A stretch of DNA of 64,000 nucleotides, taken from assembly GCA_016490735.1 (NCBI GenBank), contig JAEMWC010000021.1:907501-971500 (forward strand), written 5' to 3'. Source of the stretch: Pachyseris speciosa. Its lineage: Eukaryota > Cnidaria > Anthozoa > Scleractinia > Pachyseridae. This document shows, piece by piece, positions 47,901 through 61,500 of the stretch. The translations under genes were made by a program, and so were the position numbers. Every line of letters starts with the position of its first letter. Positions within the stretch are counted from its first letter, which is position 1. A model generated the notes under the pieces. That model was not told where the DNA came from. It made no database searches and saw only the letters and a list, made by a program, of their open reading frames with translations.

Positions 47901-50900
47901 TCTCCTCAATTATTTAAAGACCCTGAGTGTTGGTCCGGCCGGGGTTTGAACCCGCGACCTCCCGCACGGTAGTCCGGTGCTCTACCACTGAGCTAACCGG
48001 TCAGTGTAACACCAGCTAATAACTCGTAGCGCAAGCCTGATACTATCAGTTAATAGGGTTATGGCATGCGCATTTGTTCGTACACAAAATGTTCTTAGAG
48101 AGAAAGACGTGAGGTAAATTCTTTAGTGGAGAAGGCGACGTGGGATCGTTCTGTATGGGTTTTAGTCTACACGGGGGCTAAAACATAAAAAAAAAGCCAA
48201 AGCCCAACGTTGCACGATTAGAGTAGTTTTAATCGACACTCATGGTCGTTATTTTGATTTTCATTTCTTGTGGCTTGTGGCTTGTTGAATTAACGTCTGA
48301 AAATTCAGAGACAGCTCCGTTAAGGAAAGCGTCTTCATCTAATACTGAAGTTAGACATTTTCCGGTTTAGCAAAGCCAATGCACTTTCTATCTGTTTCTT
48401 CTCAGTTTGCCAGACATCTGTGGATTTGGCATTCATTCTGGACAGCTCTGGAAGCGTGGGGAGCTATAACTTTAACCAAGTTAAGAACTTTGTCAAGAAT
48501 GTTGTGGACTTCTTTAACATCGGTTCGTCGGGAACCCACGTGGCTGTTGTCACGTATTCCACGTACTCCCGGCTGGAGTTTAATTTGAAAGCGCATTACA
48601 CCAAGTCAGCAATCAAATCTGCAGTGAGTAGGATTTCATACCGAGGCGGATGGACGTATACTGCTGACGCTTTGGATTTCGTGCGCAGGAATATTTTTGT
48701 GACATCACAAGTGAGTTGTTCTCAGTTTGACAGTGCCTTCTGTTGTTACTGCGCATGCGTTCTGCGCACTCGGGATTGCCTGACAAGCTAGGGTTACTGA
48801 AGGACCATGCTTCCTAAGGCAAAAGTGTCTGCGCAGTTTTTAACTATTGAAGCAAAGCAGAACTTACTAGGTTCTCTTGTTATCCAAAAACAAACTTGAA
48901 GGTAGCCACGCATTTGTACGTATTTTAAAACAGCCAAATTATCTCTGAAGAATGCGTGTTTATCCCCCCCCCCCCCCCCCCCTCATTTTTCGGTTGTTAC
49001 ATCAAGATCTGCCATCCAACATAGTTAATAAATCGGTGCCCAGGCGATACTTGTGTGGGATACACTGTCCAAGCTTTGCAACTCATTAGAATTAACTGAC
49101 TTACAATCCGATGATATTGGTGTGGGATACCACGTGTATCCCACATTAATGTCATCGGATTAGTCGCCGACCCTAATGCATCATGGGACTCTTCTACACA
49201 GACAGATGTAAAACGACCATTTGCGCGTTTATCATGCACGTGTATTGCATGGAATCATTGCAATTGAAATTCGGTGCCTTACTCAAGTCATACACAATCA
49301 GGGTATGGTATCAGCTATTATTATTTACAAAGTAAGTTTCACTAAGTTATGGCATAGCATACTCTAACTTCGGCAATGGACTGACCACCTCTCACAAGCA
49401 TAGCCGCAGATGTATAGTTAAACCAACGGTTAAACTCTTGGCTCTACGCTCTCTGATGCAGCGGACGGGATACTAGTATCCTTCGTAGCCGTTATTAGGG
49501 TCGTCACGCAACGCTCCTCCCCACTAACGGCTGCTTACTCAAGCTTTGCATTCCTTTCCCTCAAACTGACCAATAAGGAGCAGGCTTCCATTTTCTAGAA
49601 ACCTGGTCGTAGTCCTCGTCTTGTTGTGTTTTTGGCGGCAAATATAACGAGAAATATGATTGGCGCAGCTGCCAAGAATTACATGAATTTTATTGGTTGT
49701 CGGTAACAGAGGGAAAGGAATGCAGAGCTCGAGTGAGCAGCCGTTAGTGGGGAGGAGCGGTACGTGACGACCCTAATAACGGCTGCGAAGGAGACTAAAC
49801 GGGATACGGAATCTTCTAATTTCCTTTTCTTTTTCTGCCACAGGGCATGCGTCCCGATCAAGGTATTCCAAAAGTTGCCGTCCTACTGACTGATGGCTAC
49901 TCAAACGGACGCGCCGTAGGAGGACCTGCGAATCAGCTCCGTAACCTTGGAGTGAACATCTTTTCCATTGGTGTTGGCGGATATGTAAACCCAGCAGAGC
50001 TTAACACCATAGCGTCTGATCCGGACAGCACTCACGTGTTCCGTATGAACAGTTTTAATGACTTAGCTGGCTGGGTGGATAAGCTCAGTTCTGTATCATG
50101 TGACGGTAAGTGACCAATCACTCCTCTTGACTACTGGAGTTTTTTGGAATTACACAGTTAAATAGTTAGCCATGTTTTCATTGACCGGTTAGCTTAGTAT
50201 GCGGACCTGTCTAATTAATTCTCGATGAGCATAAGACATCCCGAATTCCCGCGCACAGTAGTTCTATGTGTGTCTAAAACCTTTTATCTTGATATTATAT
50301 GAACACTTTTCTCTTGATTTCAGAGGGGGCGTCTGTTTCTTCCTGTGACGATACAGTCACAACAGTGGAAAGCGATACGTTCAAGTATTTCAGGACCCAG
50401 TTTAACACAGTGGCAAATAACAGAATATCAGTTGAAGTTAGAGATATTGAAGGTAAAAGAACGCATTACTTTTATTTCTACGAGCTACAACGCTTTTGTC
50501 TGACGGATATTCGGGCAAAAACAGTCTTCCTGTGTTTTATGTTATGTTTGATAAATGAGCAGGATTGATTTGTTAAGATTAAAAAACGGATTACGAGTTT
50601 ATTGAAAGGCTTCAAATCTTTACTGTACGTCTATCCATTCTTAGACTAAATTTAGATTTTGGGTTGTTTTGGCCTAGAAAATCGGACGTAAAATTTAGCC
50701 GTGTTCACACCAAATATAAAGACACTAATTAAACATTAATTTCTTTTATAGTTCCTCAATAAATTATTAATGAGTTTTTGAACGTCAGTTATTCCTGATA
50801 CAAAAGAAACTTGCATTTAGGATTACTCATTTTCTGCAACAGCCATGCGGTTACGGTTTAATTTTTAAAACAGTTTTGAATAGGAGCTTATTTGGTATTA

Positions 50901-53900
50901 TATAGGCAGTGATGACTTGAGACTGGACCGATATCGCAGAGGCCGTGAATTGGAATCCTGTATACACAAAAAAATGTCATATACATGGTACAATGCAATC
51001 ACTGTCACAAACAATACATAGGCGAAACTAAACGACGACTAAAGGACCGTTTCAACGAACATCGTAGAACTGTCGACAAACAAACCGACAGCTCTAAACC
51101 CACTGCAGTATCAAAACATTTTCTCTCTAACGGTCACAGCGCTTCTGACATGCAACAAATTCCACTAGAACTGTCCAAATCTAATCGTGACGGTGTGCGA
51201 AGAGCCAGAGAAGCATGTCTAATTGATAGAGGTCAAACTCTTGAACCGTTAGGAATCAACAGAAAAGAAGAAATATAATACCTTTCTTTTTGTTTTCATG
51301 TTACGTTTTTTTCAAATTTTCAAACTGTAACGTTTTTTATTTTACGTTGTATTGTTTACCTTTATTATAATATCATGTTACATCTACAACTTTTTTTTTT
51401 AATTGTAACGTCGTTTCATCTTAGGGTCATAATATCTAACACCCTGATGAAGGAAGGCTGTGCCTCTCGAAATATTGATATATAAATATATATATTCCTA
51501 GCCGTGTAACCAGCCTTGCTTGTTTTTTACCGTTTCCTAGTTTACAATTTTATAGCTGGTTAGATCTATTACAGGATCCGGCTCTTCTATTTTGCAACGG
51601 TGGTCCTTGCTAAAGTATTTTCCAGTTTTTCCTGTATACACGCCTGATTTTCCCAGGCTAACCTTCCCAAGCTGCTAATGATCTCTCATAGCTTTGAATT
51701 TTCACCCGCAGTTCCAATATATGATTTTCATACATTGGTTTGGATTTCGGAGAAATTACAGAGAATCGCGTCCGTATTGCCATTTTCTTGTCCTCTTTCT
51801 AGGAATCTCGCATCTTTACGCGTCGTTAACCAGCACCAACCCAGGCCCCATGGATAGCAACTCGGTCAAAAATGAAAGTGATGTGTCTCCTCGTGCCATT
51901 TCTCTGACCCTGTCAGGGAACAAGGTGAGAGACAATGTAACAAGTAATAGCACAAGTTGATTGAGTTGATGTCGCAATTTACTAGATTGCTTCGTCCTAG
52001 CAGGGGTGGGGAGAGGATGGGGAATCACACGAGTTAGTTGGGGGGCGGGGGGGGAATCCCGTAGGATTCCCGCTGGCCAATCATTGTGATATAGATACGA
52101 GAATAGTGTATTTTAGAGGGAGAAAGATCAAAGATCTTTGGCAGAAATTGTTTTTATGCCTCATGTAACATCCCACACTAAATCTGTGCAAATTGGTTCT
52201 TACGTGATAGTGAAAAAAGTAATCTAATCTTGAAATGACCTTGTCAATGTCAAAGAGAAAATGGTACACGAATTTCTTACTCTTGGTAATGAGTTTATTA
52301 TTTTCCTAAAAGCCGGCTGTATGTTGTAGTGAAAAAACTCTCTCTCTCTGATGCTCTCTTCCTTCTTTATCCAGAGGTCTGCTGGTTTAATTTCTTATAA
52401 CATCAAACAAAAATAAAATAAATAGAGGATTAATAATAAGATGATGAAAAAGAATGAGATCTGCTACAGACGTAATAAGCTGTCATTCGTGTCCAAACGT
52501 TAGCCTTAATGGATGTCACGAGGTATATGGTTCATTTGTGCGAGCCTTGCTTAACAAATTTTTCATTTTTGTTGTTGTTTTAAGTTGGTGTATGTAGCCG
52601 TACAGGGACAACAGGCTAGTAATAAATTCAAGCTGTCTATGTGGGACGCCCTCTTTACACAAGACACTTATGTGACAAGCGTGACTGAGGAGAGAAACGC
52701 ACCTGTCACGGTGCTGAATCAAACGCTAACGCCATATTCTTACACGTAAGGATTCATCTTTGTTTTTACACATTTGCCGTTTATTCCTTCACCAGCTGTT
52801 GCCATGTCATTAATTAACTATATCTGAAGGCAAACTGTTCTGTGAAAATGCGTGACATGGGCCACGCATGGGCGTTAGACGATAATGAACTCACATTTGT
52901 GTTTATTACTGACAAATAAGATAAAGGTTTTTAGGAAGATAACGGCTTTCTCTTAGTTAGGGGATGTCATTTTTTATACTGTGATATTCTTTGGATTCAG
53001 GTATTGCACCGTTGATGCTTGGATTTTCATATTCTTACTTCACAATCCTTCTTTTTCAGCCTCAAATACAGCATTATCGAAGGAAACATTCAAGATTCGT
53101 TCAGTATAGATCAGAATACGGGAGTTATTAGCACAAAGAGGAAGCTAGACCGCGAAAAGCGGGATTCGTATCGTTTGACTGTGCTAGGTCAGAACACTCA
53201 GAACAGCTGTCACAAAGGGCGTGCCGTGGTGCTTGTCAATGTTGACGATACCAACGACAACTCGCCTTCGTTCGCTCGTGCGCAGTACTCGGCGACTATA
53301 CTTGAGGGAGAGCCCGCGAACACGCTTGTTACCAAGGTTACCGCCACAGACAACGACACTGGCACGAATGCATTACTTACGTACAGTATAACATCCGGAA
53401 ATCAAGGTAACAAATTCGAGATCAACAACATAGGAGAGGTTCGAAGCAGGCAAGAGTTGGATTTTGAAAACAAACAGAGCTACACCCTTGGAATCAGAGT
53501 CCAAGATGGCGGAATCCCAAGCAAAGGTGCTAGCACAACTCTCACGGTGACTGTTCAAGATGTGAACGAGCCTCCTTATTTCGTTAACCCCTGTGCGCTC
53601 AACAACACCTGTAAATTCACTATATTAGAAAACAACAACCGTAACGCGGTACTCGGTGATATCCAAGCCAGAGATCCTGATAGCTGCAACTCCCTGACGT
53701 ACAAAATTACGACAGAGCAATCTCAGGGTGCTAATGTCTTCGCTGTTAGTAACAGTGGCGAGGTCACTGTTCTTTCACCATTGGATCGAGAGTTTAAATC
53801 CCGATACACGGCGGTGCTGACCGCAGAGGATTGTGGGACACCGGCGTTGAAGGTCTCCACTCGAATAACAGTTGAAGTACTCGATGTCAATGACATGAGT

Positions 53901-54805
53901 CCGAAGTTTTCGAGAAATCTGTACACGGCCTCTGTGTACGAGAATGTTGCCAACAACACTGTTGTCCGACAAGTCAGCGCTTCTGGTAAGTCATTTATTC
54001 ACTATTTTCATTTTCGTTTTTGTTTGGAAACTAACCTCTAATGTGCGGAGTCTCTGAGGTGTTGAAAGGCTTCCTTGAAAAATTTCCAAAACGAAAGTCT
54101 GCAATTAATTTTCACTTAGACAAGATAATAAATTGCCTTAGTCCACAGGGTGTCTCACGGTCAGGTAATAAATAAAGCGAATTTTGCTTTAAGTTAGAGA
54201 ACTCAAAATTCTATCTCAAACTGATAGACAAAGTGGGAAAATTGTACGGTACTCACATGGAAGGTGTGGTGGTGAGAGCACTCGCCTTCCACCAATGCGT
54301 TCCGGTTCTATTCCCGTGATCGACGTCATATGTGGGTTGCGTTTGTCGCCCTTGGTACGAGAGGTTTTTCTCCGGCCGGGTTCTCTGGTTTGCCCCTCTC
54401 CTGAAAACCCAACGTTTTCAAATACCAACTCGTTCTGGACATTGTCCCAATTAGCATCATGTGTGGTATTAATACATTGACACTCTAATAATTTAATCCT
54501 ACGCACACTCGTTAGTGTACAGAAGGTTTCCGCTTTTTTAGATTTATTTATTAACATTGCCATCTTTACATATTTTCATAATTTCTAAATTAGAAATTAT
54601 AATAGTCCCCAGGGCAAGTCAGTAAACCCACACACGCTTAGCTGACTAAGCGATAGCTATACTCAACTATAATTAGTTGATTCAATAATCAATGCGTTTT
54701 AGCCTAATTCTGTGGAAGAGAAAGGTGCCAGCAGGAAGAAGAGTTATCAGTCAATCAATCAATCAATCTATCAACCAACCAGTGAACTAACCAACCAGGC
54801 AATCG

Positions 54806-54837
<32 letters not shown>

Positions 54838-57800
54838 GTCAATCAATCAAGTAAGCAAGCCAGCCATCAATCAATCAATTCACGTTTTTTTCCCTACCGT
54901 ATTTATAAATTACTTACTTTTTATTTATTTTAAATTTATTCATTTATAGATGGGGATGTTGGAAGCAATTCGGAGCTCACCTACAGTCTAGTCTCCGGCG
55001 ACACTAACGCGTTTTCAATCAACCCCAAGACCGGTGAAATCTCAAATACAATACTGTTTGACCGCGAAACCAAAGACTCTTACACTGTGACTGTACGCGC
55101 CAGCGATCATGGGTCAACACCGCTGACAGGAACTTCGACTGTGGTTGTCACGATCCTAGACGTGAATGACAATAATCCAAGCATCAAGAACTTACCGATA
55201 AAAGTACAAGTTTCTGAGGGAACGTCGGTTGGGACTATCGTTTTTGTTCTGTCTGCTGAAGATAGGGATACAGGTTAGTTAAGAAAACAGTCTTTCCTAA
55301 ACGTTTACTTTGGAGATAACCCAGAACTCATAACTGTAAAGCCCCCGGCTGAATGATCAAACTTCTCCGTCCAACATCGTGTTAGAAGAACATGTTTGAC
55401 CGTTCAGCCGCCTCTGCTAACTTTATATTGAAATGGTTTTCCATGTTTGATCTTCATCTATCATTTCCCTTTACGAACAAACGTTTGATCGTTCCAACCA
55501 AGAAAGCGTGTACAGCCGATACAAAAGCTACTATATAAACCACATAACGGCGAAATTTCAGCGATAATACGCAAATATCGTTCCGTTGACTCACTTTGTC
55601 TGGTTTTTGGTCAAACATCGCTAGTACACTTAACGTTGTGTTTTGCAAACACGATGTTGGACGAAAATTTTTGATTGTTTAGCCGGGCCTTAAATAAAGG
55701 GAAAACGAGTTCGACCTGTTTAGTTTGTTCTCAGCGCCTGTTCAAACCAGAGTGATGGGGGATTGGGGCGTAATAAAAGTTTAGAGTAGTGGATACAATT
55801 CACGCGCACACGGAGTCTGAGTTGCATGATAAAAACATTGACGCTTCACCAAGAGAACTGCAGGCTAAGTAAACATTTTGGATTTTCCATGATGCACTGC
55901 CAGTAAACTAAAAAGAAATGGAAGATACGAAAAAGAAAATAATAATAGTAGTAGCGATGACGAAGACGACGACGACGACGACATTGGTAATGATAAACAC
56001 ATACTCACACACAAGGCATAGGGACGGGCACATTATGTAACTTTGACAGGCTCCTCTGCACTCACTCTGCGACAGCGCCTTGAACAGATACAAAGGGTGT
56101 CATATATTGCCTTCGTTCTGTTACAAGCTGCATGCCTTGGTCGCTTTTGATTTCCTTTGCTCGCGTAGATTTTGTAACATCGTTGTCGCTAACGGGGATG
56201 CTATTTCTGTCTCACAGGTGTGAATGGTGATCTGCGTGCCCATATCGACTCTGGAAATGACGACAATTCGTTTCATCTCGACGCGCAGACTCCCGCCCTA
56301 AGGGTAGCTCGTCAACTGGACTTTGAAACCAGGTAAAACATGATCTCGGTGAAAGGGGCAAATCTTCTTTTCTCAAAGACATTCAAATATAACGCCCCTG
56401 TTATGGCCTTGATCACACTTCCTTTGTTCTTTCTTGGTATTCTATTATGTTGCACGAATTATGGTGCGACACAAATTCACTTCTACGGTTACTCTAAACC
56501 CCAACTAGTTTGCTATACGGTCAAATAAGCTCGACAGTCATTTAGTTTGCACTCAAAGATCACTCGTAATCATGCCATTACGCATTACTGCAGTATTTCA
56601 CAGTTGTAACGGTTAATTCAAGGAACAGTAGGCAAATATAACCAGCATTCACCCTGTTATCTTCTTTGCAGGCAGAACTACCACCTCAACATCCGGGTTA
56701 CAGACAGGGGAAGCCCCCCACTCTCCTCCTTCGGAACACTTGAAATTGAAGTTCTTGATGAGAACGACAATGCTCCAGTGTTCAGTTTGTCATCCTACAG
56801 AGCTTCAGTGAAAGAGAACACGGCAGTAGGAAAATCTTTCTTTAAGGTATTCTTATTGCAATAATCTCAGCCACATACTGCTAGTACTAGTAAAGCAGTA
56901 CTGCCTTCTGCAGCGTACAACTTAAAGCCAATATCACTAGTTTCTTACATTTCTTCATAATTTAACTGAGTTTGGCAGAAAATACTTGTCCAAGTTATCT
57001 ATTTTGTAAGATCTAATTATTTGTGAACCGTAGATCGACAGTTTAAAATTGGAGAAAAATTTGAACAAAATCCTGGTATGTTGGGTGTGACAAGCGAGAT
57101 AACAAAGCTGGTTGTATTTCAGGTATCAGCGACAGATCTGGACTCTGGATCGAACGGGCAAATAACGTATTCCATCACCAGAGGCAATGACGGAGATGCT
57201 TTCCTAATCGATTCCACTGGTACGTCCACATTATATACCGAGATGATAGAGCGGTTTTTGATTGACTGTAGAAAGTAATCTCACGCTTTTCTCGGTTTTC
57301 CTGGGCCTAACCATATTATTTCATGTGTCAAAAAGTTTGCGGTTTTCTTGAACTTGTTTATAATCATTTCCGATGCTTGCCGCCATTGCATTTTCCGCTT
57401 GAAGTTGTGATTGCCTCATTATAATGTTAACGTTACGGTTATTGTGATTGGTTATGATAATTTTTTTGTTCTGGTTTTGATACTCTGTCGCTTAATTGCT
57501 CCACCACGTTTTCACAGGGCGGAGGTAATTTTCTGGTCATGGATTTGTGGAGAGTATCATCTGCGTATTTCCACTCGGTGATAATTCTTTGAAATACACG
57601 ATCCTGCTATATAATACTTTCAACAATTATCACACATGAAACTTTAAGTGCGACAGCTTCAAGAAGAAATAAAACGCGTACCTATCCACTGAACAGCTGC
57701 AACGTGTTACACAAAAATTATTTATCAGGATACGGATCGAAAAATGTCTCTTACCCTTTCCGAGGTTTGCCGAAGAGTTTCGAATGTTGACTTGGAGTGA

Positions 57801-58484
57801 CCCCCCAAAGCATCCGACCAGCTGTTGTACCATGGATCCCATGGCCGAAAGATGCTGGTAAAAACAACAACAGCAACAACAACAATAAACACGATAAACA
57901 ACTGTCGGTTAAAGTAGTGTCGATGTTTTGGTTATTCACTGATTCAGGGTTTTTATTTGCTCTATAGGTTCCTTGTCGGTTAAAAATTCTCCCGACTTTG
58001 AAACACAGAACCAATATAACTTGCTGATAGAGGCAGCAGACAACGGCAATCGACCTAAAGCCGCATACGCTCGGGTTACCGTGACCATTGAAGATGTGAA
58101 TGACCACACCCCTCAGTTTAACCAATCAGATTACAGCTTTGTAGTCAGTGAGGGAAAAGCCATACGTGGAAAATTTGGATCAGTTCTCGCAACGGATCGG
58201 GACTCCGGGCCAAGAGGAAGGTTGATTTATTCCATTAAAGGAGGAGATGGGGATGGTGTGTTCGCCATTGACGGGAATACTGGTAAAGGCAGTAGTTCAT
58301 TAATGGAATTATTTAAATTGAATTAAATGAAATGAGATGAATCGAATGAAAGGAGCACAGAACAAGTTCTCAATCTGTACTTTCACAAATAAAGTACAGG
58401 GTGCATGTGCGGTATACACTGTCCACAATGCATTGCAAACTTTGTAACTCATTCGCGTTAACGGACTTACAACCAGATGGCAAT

Positions 58485-58540
<56 letters not shown>

Positions 58541-61500
58541 CAGCAGTTTCGAAGATTCTTCACAATCTTGACTTGTTTTAAAGATTACAGGACATGTGAT
58601 TAAGGATTCCTTGTGTGGACTGAGAAACTCACTAAAACGATATTAAGCACAATTGGAAACAGTAGCAGATGAAATCGCTATCTGTGTATTTTCTCAATTC
58701 AGTTGATACGTACTAGTAATTGAGCAATGAATTTGAGGCGTTGGCCTCGTCTCCTCTCCCCTCAAGTAAAACTTGAGAGGGACGTAAAAGAACCGACGCG
58801 CTTATAGCAAGCAGTAGCAGACTTGCATCTAGTCCCTGTATGTTTCTACTTTACGTGGGTGTTGGCTAGCCGATGGGCTAGCCATCTGTCCCGCAAAAGC
58901 TTCAATTGGTTCTCGAAACCAAAAGTCATTGGCTGTTGGCTCCATACTCCTACTGGAGTATATAGAGCTTACAAGTTACAAGTAGGACCTAGGAGGAGGC
59001 TTACGAGGAGGAGAAATACATGAAATAACTGTTCAGTAGCTGGAAACTGCATTTGAATGGTCACGCGACTTGACATCATCCACTGACTAAATAGTTACAA
59101 CCACATGGCACAACACAATAAACAAAGTCACGGAAACGCACTTCAGCGTCTTAGTCGCTTTCACAAGTATCATGTACGGGCTATCTAAGGGAATTATAAC
59201 ATTTTCTTTTATTTCCAGGGGCTCTCAGTGTTGCATCTCAAATCGACAGAGAACTAAAGGACAGCTATACCCTGACTGTTGAGGCTCGTGACGGAGGAAA
59301 GCCGCCCAAAAACTCACTCGTCGACGTCAGAATCACGATTTCAGACATCAATGACAACCAGCCACTGTTTGATAAATCCCCTTACTTGCGCGCGTTGATG
59401 AGGACGCAACCATTGGAACATCTGTTGTATCTGTGTTCGCCCAAGATGACGACATAGGACGAAATAAGGAGATAACTTACAATATCAATACCGGTAACGA
59501 ACAAGGCACCTTCAAATTGAATACAACGAGTGGTTTGATCACGCTTAACAAGCTTCTAGATCACGAGACCAAAGCTTCGTATCGTCTGGTTGTAACCGCG
59601 GCGGATCATGGGACACCTCCTTTGACGTCATCCGTTGACGTCACGGTGATGGTTAATGACGTCAACGATAATCCGCCCTCGTTTCCATACTCGCTATATA
59701 ACTGCACTGTAGCTGAGAATTTGGCTGGAGGAGTAGCGGTATGTTACGTCACTGCCAATGATCCGGATGCCGGTCTAAATGGACAGCTGTATTACACAAT
59801 AATAGCTGGAAATGTTAATAATGCATTTCAAATAAACAGCGTAAGTTGCAGATCTATTGCATTAATAACTAATTGCTATAACAGTGTTTTTTGATCGTTA
59901 ATAGGACAGTGTAGGTGGACAGTGCGCGCCTGAAGCCTGAATAATGGACAACAATGTGCGCCATGTTGCTCGCTGTGAGACGAAATTCGCGCTTAAAGAA
60001 GCTGTCTATTTACGCTTCTCGTAATTTAGTTTTTTTTTTGCTCTGAAACGTTTTCTCTGACTTACCACAGTGTTGCGATGGCCGCATGAGGACTTGAAAT
60101 TGAGTAAAGGTGAAGTTGGCTTAGGAGTCACACCACACTGAAGTGCGGCCACAGCTTTGACTGGAGGAATAATGAACAGTGGTGTTTCTCTCCCCCCCTC
60201 CCCCCCCCTCCCCCATTCCTCCATCCCCATCCCCCATCCTCCATCCCCCATCCTCCATCCCCCATCCTCCATCCCATTCCATCCCATCCTCCATGACATG
60301 GTGCTTATTCCATTGGAGAGTACCAGCCATTCTGTTAGGATCAGCGATTGGTTCAAAAGCGGCCATTTATACGTTATTTGTAAAGAATTAGGCAATATAA
60401 TATACGATTTCATGTCAAGTGAAATAAGGTCATTGGTGAGGGTGGGAACATTGAATATGAAATCAAAACGGAGGCCTGATGCGGAAAAACGATATTTACA
60501 ACAAGAAAAGACCGAAGTCCAGAAGCAAAAGCTAAATTGTTTGTTTTCAAAAATTCTTCCTCTCTCGTTCGCAGGCAACGGGTGAAATCACCACAGCCAA
60601 AACACTGGACAGAGAAGCTATCTCCGTGTATAACCTGACGGTCATGGCTGAGGATGGTAAATCCGTCGCGCGAGGTGGCAAAACACGATCTTTTAACGCT
60701 ACCACGTCTGTGTTAGTTCGCATCGGAGACGAGAACGACAACGGACCAGTGTTTAAATCCAGTTACGCTTTCAACGTGAGTGAGGCTGCCAAGATCACTG
60801 ACGAAGTTGGGCGAGTGACAGCTGAAGATGAAGATGTGGGACAAAATGGCAACGTTACTTATCGCATTTTGGGAGGAAATTCTGGTGACAGGTGAGGCTT
60901 GGATTCACTCAGTTGAATTAAATGCATGCGATAACATAAATAATAAACCCAGTGTGTTTTAGGATTTTAAGGGTGCCACCCCTCAGTACAACAGCCACAA
61001 TATTGTGCTTTATAATTTCAATGGTCCCATAATTATGAGATGTCAGAGGTGCCTTTGCCAGAGAATGTCTTTTCTTGATTTTTGTTTCCAGTTGCTTCAA
61101 TAAAATTTGTAGATAGAAAAAGAAATTAACATTACTGAGAGATATCCTGAACAGTCAATTTTCTTGCGATAATTCAAGTTGCATTCATTTTTCTTAACAA
61201 ATATATTTATTTCAACAAAAAGAGTACTACTTACACAATTACTTACATCATTTACACGAATTTAGTTACATTAATGGCAAAAAGGAACTCGGGCTACTTA
61301 CAAACTACTTACAATACGATACTTACACTACTTACAGAACGGTACTTACACTGCTTACGGACAAACAACAGCAACTAATGAGCGAAAAAAAAAACAGTTG
61401 CAAATGCTGGCTGGAATGTAATACGGAACTATATTGATAAGATTTGGGAAATAAATTTTTTTTTCAGCCACTTCTATTGTTTTAACTGTAAGGTTATTTT

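Larger units (their letters stand above)
50968..51617 (+). pseudogene. 5'-truncated Penelope-like element in hedgling intron 5
   Basis: The frame 50985-51278 encodes the GIY-YIG endonuclease end: MVQCNHCHKQYIGETKRRLK with Tyr and Gly of the core, DRFNEHRR with the catalytic Arg, then SKHFLSNGH and ACLIDRGQTLEPLGI. The reverse transcriptase is missing, so this is a dead 5'-truncated copy on the host gene's sense strand. A hammerhead-type motif follows the stop. Confidence 0.8.

Noticed and set aside
47935..48001. tRNA gene on the minus strand
   Set aside because: A and B boxes are good, but the anticodon arm does not pair and the sequence continues into a SINE body with a 7-bp target duplication.
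54751..54880. CRISPR-like array
   Set aside because: The CAAT repeats lack unique spacers and the context is an animal intron.
58309..58563. Open frame with a long Val-Cys run
   Set aside because: Translation of the (CA)n microsatellite.
60006..60578. 190-codon minus-strand open frame, and a 142-codon frame opposite
   Set aside because: Both run through the CCCATCCTCCAT minisatellite in hedgling intron 14; composition explains the open frames.
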